DNA of 64,000 nt from Tridacna crocea (taxonomy: Eukaryota; Mollusca; Bivalvia; Cardiida; Cardiidae). The stretch spans positions 6,151,501-6,215,500 of the forward strand of contig OX031060.1 of the NCBI GenBank assembly GCA_943736015.1, given 5' to 3'. Position numbers and translations under genes: made by a program. The notes under the pieces are model-generated. The model was not told the origin of the DNA, did no database searches, and saw only the letters and a list, made by a program, of their open reading frames with translations. Of the stretch, positions 59,711-64,000 are shown piece by piece. Each line of letters opens with the position of its first letter. Within the stretch, counting starts at the first letter, position 1.

Positions 59711-59938
59711 TTAACCCATCACCACACAGTCCCGAGTTTTAACAACCTAATTAGAGAATGCTTGTGAAAACATTGCGGGAAAAGGAGAAAATGCTGGTAA
59801 CCAGCATTTTCTAATTTTTCTACCGTGTTTTTCACCCGTTCAAAACAAAAATCACCATTTCACTTAGATTTAATTTATCGCCTGCAAATCCGCTCAATTT
59901 GGACCACGCTAATTTTTTGTCGTTTGGTAAAAAGTTAA
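59711..59938 (+). mobile_element. MITE-A, full length
   Basis: TTAACCCATCACCACACAGT to TTTGGTAAAAAGTTAA, TTAA both ends. Left hairpin arm intact, right arm worn (TTTCTAATTTTTCTACCG). Confidence 0.84.
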
Positions 59939-60059
59939 GTTGTAAAAGGCGCTTGAATCGTTATGTTATATCCGAGAGTCAATCTGTTTAAACTTTATTG
60001 CTATTAAATGATGTTTCGCTTTAAACATCTAAGTACTCGTTTAATGGTTATTAATCCCT

Positions 60060-60265
60060 AAACGTTTTACCAAACGACACATTCATTGACTTGTAAAAAT
60101 TGAAAGCATTTGCAGACGAGAAATCAGAAGTTAGATTTACCTTTTGAGAGTATCGAAAAAGCAGAAAAGGCTAATTTCAAGCCTTTTCTCCTCTTCCCAC
60201 AATGTTAGTGAAAGTCTTCCTCATCAGGTTGGTTAAAACACGGGGTTATTTTGAAAAAAGGCGTA
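60060..60265 (-). mobile_element. MITE-A, diverged
   Basis: AACGTTTTACCAAACGACAC, ATTGAAAGCATTTGCAGACG, GCCTTTTCTCCTCTTCCCAC, GGTTGGTTAAAACACGGGGT. Confidence 0.65.
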
Positions 60266-60393
60266 ATTGCTAAATGAATTATGGGAAAATTTCCAGCCAA
60301 TAAGAACTGCCTAAATTTTGACGTTTCAAAATTCTATTCGTTTGATCTGCGCCGTCTTTTACTTATTGCTTACATCTTTTAATGCATATCGTA

Positions 60394-60462
60394 GGTTTAC
60401 CTCGAAAACCTCGTAACTACAGCTTTTTACAAGCTGTAGTTACGAGTTTTTCGAGGTAAACC
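60394..60462. mobile_element. MITE-I hairpin 3
   Basis: GGTTTACCTCGAAAACCTCG / CGAGTTTTTCGAGGTAAACC around CTACAGCTTTTTACAAGCTG; the Cs and Gs of the arms have changed together relative to copies at 3561 and 3644. Confidence 0.75.
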
Positions 60463-60501
60463 GAGAATATATAGTGTCCTTTATGTAACACTTTACCAAC
60501 C

Positions 60502-60630
60502 AATTTTGGGATTTTTCATTGGCCAACACATTCAGCGAGGGTACTGGTGTAGTTCCCAGGAAGCAGAAATGAGAGATATAAATGTAAGTTCTAAGAATCT
60601 GTTTCTCAATCGATGTAAAATAAATGTGTT
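60502..60630 (+). mobile_element. SINE-1 copy, 5' truncated
   Basis: TTGGGATTTTTCATTGGCCA, GAGGGTACTGGTGTAGTTCC, AATCTGTTTCTCAATCGATG. The tRNA head is missing. Begins 40 bp after MITE-I. Confidence 0.68.
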
Positions 60631-60810
60631 TAAAATAAATAATTTTATTCAAGTATGACCCTATAGAAAAAGGCCCTTGAAAACATCGTGGGAAGAAGGT
60701 GGAGGACAACTAAGAAAAAACTAAGAACTAACTAACTAAGCTAACTAAGAAAAAAAGGGTTATTCTGTATCGAAGCAGACTGTCTGCTTTGTCTTTGTTA
60801 TACCTACGTC

Positions 60811-61039
60811 TTAACTCATTACCAAACGACAAAATTTTAGGTTTGTCCAAATCGAAAGCATTTGCAGACGACAAAATAAAAGTGACTGAAAATTTGAAAT
60901 TTGTTTTGTGAAGGGTAGAAAACATTGTTGAAAAAGGAGAAAATGCTGGTTACCAGCATTTTCTCCTTTTCCCACAATGTTTTCTAAAGGCTTCTTTTGC
61001 AGGGGCATCAAAAGTAGGGATTGAGTGGTAATGGGTTAA
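60811..61039 (-). mobile_element. MITE-A, full length
   Basis: TTAACTCATTACCAAACGAC to GTGGTAATGGGTTAA, TTAA both ends. Hairpin near perfect (ATTGTTGAAAAAGG vs CCTTTTCCCACAAT). Closely resembles 51744-51972 over the whole length. Confidence 0.88.
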
Positions 61040-61672
61040 CCAGAAGAGTAGAGAGTCATTTAGAAATCTGTTACAGTGAGAATAAGCCCGTTCGTAAGAG
61101 TGGAGAAAACGGACCCTCTGCAAAACCAAAATATTTCGATATTTCACCGAAAAGAAAATTCTATTTATTTCATGCTTTTATTGCATTATATAGATGCCAA
61201 GTTTGTCACAAAACGAACGTATGCTCCATAATTACCGTAAGCTATTTTTGGCTAGAGAACATTGAACCTGACACACAAAGAATATTTTCTGAAATATGCA
61301 CATGTTTGCACTTTCTTTTGCGATAGGAAGGAGGAACTTTTCATTTTTGTCATTAAAAAGAACTGAACGCTCTCTTTGATCCCTGGAATCAAAACGAGTA
61401 TCAAGATGTTGCGATTGTTTTTAGGATTCTATTGACACTGAATTTGGCATTTATTTTTTATGATGCGTCACTTTTCGTGTTTTTTGTTTCGAAACAACAC
61501 TTCACAGTCTTGAATTGGAGTCGATATTGTCTCACGAAAAGGCATCTTGACTCTTTTTCCCTGGAAAAGGTCCTGATACCAACATGCTTCATGGTGTCTG
61601 TGAATTTCTTCATCCGCATGTCCTTTTGACACCGAAGAACTTTGTATAAATTTGTTATTTCTTTCTTTTATA
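61040..61672. other. Repeat-free stretch; weak ORFs
   Basis: Plus frame 61021-61326 (101 codons, ATG within MITE-A) and opposed frames 61432-61629 / 61468-61758 show no motif I know. Together with the candidate exon at 61673-61837 this is the best non-repeat region for an unrecognised gene. Confidence 0.2.
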
Positions 61673-61837
61673 GATTTTAACTTTAACGCAAATATGACCA
61701 AAAGAACATTTGTCAATGGCATGAAAGAAAAAAATGTCGCCAAGCTCTTAGAATTCATTGACAGACCAAATAAAAAACCGAAACGAACCGCATTATGGAT
61801 GCAAGATGCAACAATGCATTGTCATGCGCTTTTGTGA
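61673..61837 (+). other. Candidate terminal exon, not recognised
   Basis: A good acceptor (TTTCTTTCTTTTATAG) ends at 61672. The following frame is open to a TGA at 61835-61837 and encodes about 54 residues including NMTKRTFVNGMKEKNVAKLL, a lysine-rich segment. It sits in a 1-kb stretch free of recognisable repeats. The opposite strand is also open (61468-61758). I recognise no family. Confidence 0.2.
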
Positions 61838-62104
61838 GGCTGATCAAGCTTCTAATTCCAGGTGCCTCACTCAGACGCTTAATATTCATTACCTCTTAGA
61901 TCACTTTTATATTCTTTTGAATTGAATAGCAAATTGATATTGACAGAAAAAAAAAAGATATTCAATTCCATTGAACAGCAGTGATTTTATGCAGTTGGAA
62001 ATTAACATTAAAAAAATCCATGGTTGTTTTGCGAAAAGCGTAGATTATATTTAAACTGCACAATACATGTACTTTGATTCTAGTTCTAATGGCATCGAAG
62101 ATTT
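61838..62104. other. No gene recognised
   Basis: Nothing seen. Confidence 0.3.
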
Positions 62105-62330
62105 TTAACAATTAACCAAACGACGAAATTCTAGACTTGTCCACACTGACAGCACTTGCAGACAACAAAATAAACCAGAATCAAAAATTGAAATTTGTTT
62201 CCAGCAGGGTGGAAAAACATTCTGGGAAGAGGAGAAAATGCTGGTTACCAGCATTTTCTCCTTTTCCCACAATGTTTTCAAAAGGCTTCTATTTCGTAGT
62301 AAAATCCAGGATTGTTTGGTAAAGGGTTAA
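62105..62330 (-). mobile_element. MITE-A
   Basis: TTAACAATTAACCAAACGAC to TTTGGTAAAGGGTTAA, TTAA both ends. Hairpin near perfect (GAGGAGAAAATG). Confidence 0.86.
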
Positions 62331-62488
62331 ATAGTTTACAATACAAAAACTGTTCACAGCATGGCACTTTTTTTAAAGTATCTGCTTTAAATATATAAAA
62401 ATTATAAATAGACTCAATGCACACACATCGGTATTATAATGAATGGAGACACTTTTATAATAATCTTCACCAGTAACAAAGTGTGAGT

Positions 62489-62718
62489 TTTACCCTTTGC
62501 CAAGAAACAAACTTTTATACTCATCTAGATTCAAAGAATGTGCAGATGAAAAATGAAAAATGGCTATCATGATAGAATATGTCACTGGAGTGACAAAACA
62601 TTGCGGTAAAAGAAGAAAATGCTGGTTACCAGCATTTTCTTCTTTTTCCACAATGTTTTCCAAAGCTTTTTTTTTTTTGTCTGTGGATCGTTAAAACTCT
62701 GGTTAGAGTAGTAAAGTG
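62489..62718 (-). mobile_element. MITE-A, diverged
   Basis: TTTTACCCTTTGCCAAGAAA, hairpin AGAAGAAAATGCTGGTTACC / AGCATTTTCTTCTTTTTCCA with matched AGAAG/CTTCT change, GTTAAAACTCTGGTTAGAGT. Confidence 0.74.
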
Positions 62719-62799
62719 AAAATCTACTCAATTAGCAGGCATTATCAGCGCTTGTGTCAATGATTTCCTCGAGGTGACAGTGCAACTATTTATGCAGAC

Positions 62800-63035
62800 C
62801 TGATTGATTGATTGATCGTATGGTGTTTTAAGCAGTTTTCAACTTTTTTTTCAGTCATATCGCTGCGGCCAGTGCACCTGTCCATGCTCTCCTATAATCT
62901 TTCCAAACCACGGGCTGCTTTCCCACATAACCATTGCCGAAACAATGGTCAGCATTAAGAGAGGAATGAATCTTGTCGCAATGACTGTCATTAAACCTCG
63001 GAAATACATGAAAATTGGCCGAGCCGGTAAAAGTT
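62800..63035 (-). mobile_element. SINE-3 copy, head truncated
   Basis: Tail TGATTGATTGATTGATCGTA, body CATATCGCTGCGGCCAGTGC, ACGGGCTGCTTTCCCACATA, GACTGTCATTAAACCTCGGA, ATTGGCCGAGCCGG. Same strand as SINE-2 that follows. Confidence 0.78.
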
Positions 63036-63054
63036 TTAGTTTTTGTCTGTTCTA

Positions 63055-63245
63055 GTTCGAGTTTAACGCCATTTTTATAGCTTTGGTCATATCCCTATGG
63101 TCAGTGAACCTACTGATGTGTTTCCTGGCTTTATCAAATCCGTGCTGATACAACCTTCTGTTCACGCCACTGACTACTTTTATCACATGTATCAAAGGTG
63201 GGAGGCAAGAAATAGTCGGATGAAAAATTAACTTCAACAGGGTAT
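63055..63245 (-). mobile_element. SINE-2 copy, head truncated
   Basis: GAGTTTAACGCCATTTTTAT, GATGTGTTTCCTGGCTTTAT, GCCACTGACTACTTTTATCA match 6015-6180. Confidence 0.7.
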
Positions 63246-63469
63246 TAAGAAAGGTTAATAAATAAAGATTAACTATCATGAAAGAAATGTTTAGCACATT
63301 TGTTTAATTATAGAAAATTGTTTCTTTAGATGTTTTATAGTCAGATAAGGTGAAATATTAAGGGCGGATGGTCCCCGGTTTTCAAATATATACATCTATG
63401 TTACCATTTGAATCCTACTGATATATAACAACTGTTACTAGTAAAAGATACCTTCCTAGCTGTCGTACG

Positions 63470-64000
63470 TACCTACCTACCTACCTACATACCTACCTAC
63501 CTATCATCCTACCTATCATCCTAAATACCTACCTACCCACCCACCTACCTACCTATCATCCTACCTATCATCCTAAATACCTACCTACCCACCATCCTAC
63601 CTACCTATCATCCTAAATACCTACATACCTACCTACCTACCTACCTACCTACCTACCTACCTACCTACCTATCATCCTAAATACCTACCTACCTACCTAC
63701 CTATCATCCTACCTACCTATCATCCTACCTACCTATCATCCTAAATACCTACCTACCTACCTACCTACCTACCTACTCACCTACCTACCTACCTACCTAC
63801 CAACCTACCTGCCTGCAAACCTACCTACCTACCTACCTACCTATCATCCTACCTACCTACCTAACTACCTGCCCACCTACCTGCCTACCTACCTACCTAC
63901 CTACCTACCTACCCATCCACCTATCCTCCCACCCAGCCACTGACCACCCACCTACCTACCTACCCACCTACCCATCCACGTACCAACCTACCGACCTCCC
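63470..64000. repeat. (CTAC)n array with higher-order interruptions
   Basis: CTAC tetramers broken at intervals by TATCATCCTAAATAC (or TATCATCCTAC), giving a loose higher-order repeat. More irregular toward the window end (CATCCACCTATCCTCCCACC). Continues past the edge. Confidence 0.93.

Noticed and set aside
63470-64000. Telomeric repeat
   Set aside because: CTAC/CCTA tetramers are not the TTAGGG hexamer of molluscs and include irregular interruptions.

Overview
The window is repeat-rich, A+T-rich animal DNA with one gene I can name. The mix of abundant hairpin MITEs, tRNA-derived SINEs with (TTGA/AATC)-like tails, tetranucleotide arrays and an intronless achaete-scute-like bHLH gene fits a lophotrochozoan, most likely a bivalve mollusc. 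That placement is an inference from style, not from a marker gene. I saw no rRNA, no true tRNA gene, no CRISPR, no reverse transcriptase or transposase frame, and nothing I could call an LTR, retroviral or Polinton-like element.

Genes: a 155-codon bHLH protein lies on the minus strand at 24852-25319, with CRE/E-box motifs upstream. Four other stretches (7329-7399, 47126-47404, 51531-51770, 61673-61837) look weakly like exons or small ORFs and are listed with low confidence. Most other open frames lie inside repeats.

Repeats dominate. MITE-A is about 229 bp, has TTAA at both ends (piggyBac-like termini, CCC...GGG next to TTAA) and a 67-bp internal palindrome. It has roughly 50-55 full, partial or decayed copies, in both orientations, spread over the whole window. 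MITE-A2 is a sister with a different hairpin. MITE-B (~210 bp, also TTAA) has a hairpin built on GATCAAGATCAGACTGCAC. MITE-C, -D and -E have different ends but share a core palindrome around CAGCCTGCGCAG. MITE-F (~365-460 bp) carries paired TGACGTCA motifs, and MITE-G is a 140-bp palindrome usually found beside F. MITE-H (GGGCCCGTATTC ends), -I (short hairpin), -J (4529-5159), -K (28053-28695) and -L (54223-54391) are also present. At least four tRNA-derived SINE families occur.

Layout: 1-24 kb is a patchwork of MITEs and SINEs with nested insertions. 24.4-25.8 kb holds the bHLH gene and its likely control region. 26-34 kb has more MITEs, including a MITE-D whose interior has expanded into a 39-bp minisatellite (30417-31157). 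35.3-41.1 kb is a tandem array of eight ~790-bp units, most of which carry a MITE-A copy. 41-63 kb is again a MITE/SINE patchwork with local duplications and large palindromes. 63.47-64.0 kb is a (CTAC)n array running off the end.

Nested insertions give a relative order: SINE into D then B into the SINE; A into D; B into A; C into SINE-3; SINE-4 into a 363-bp duplication.
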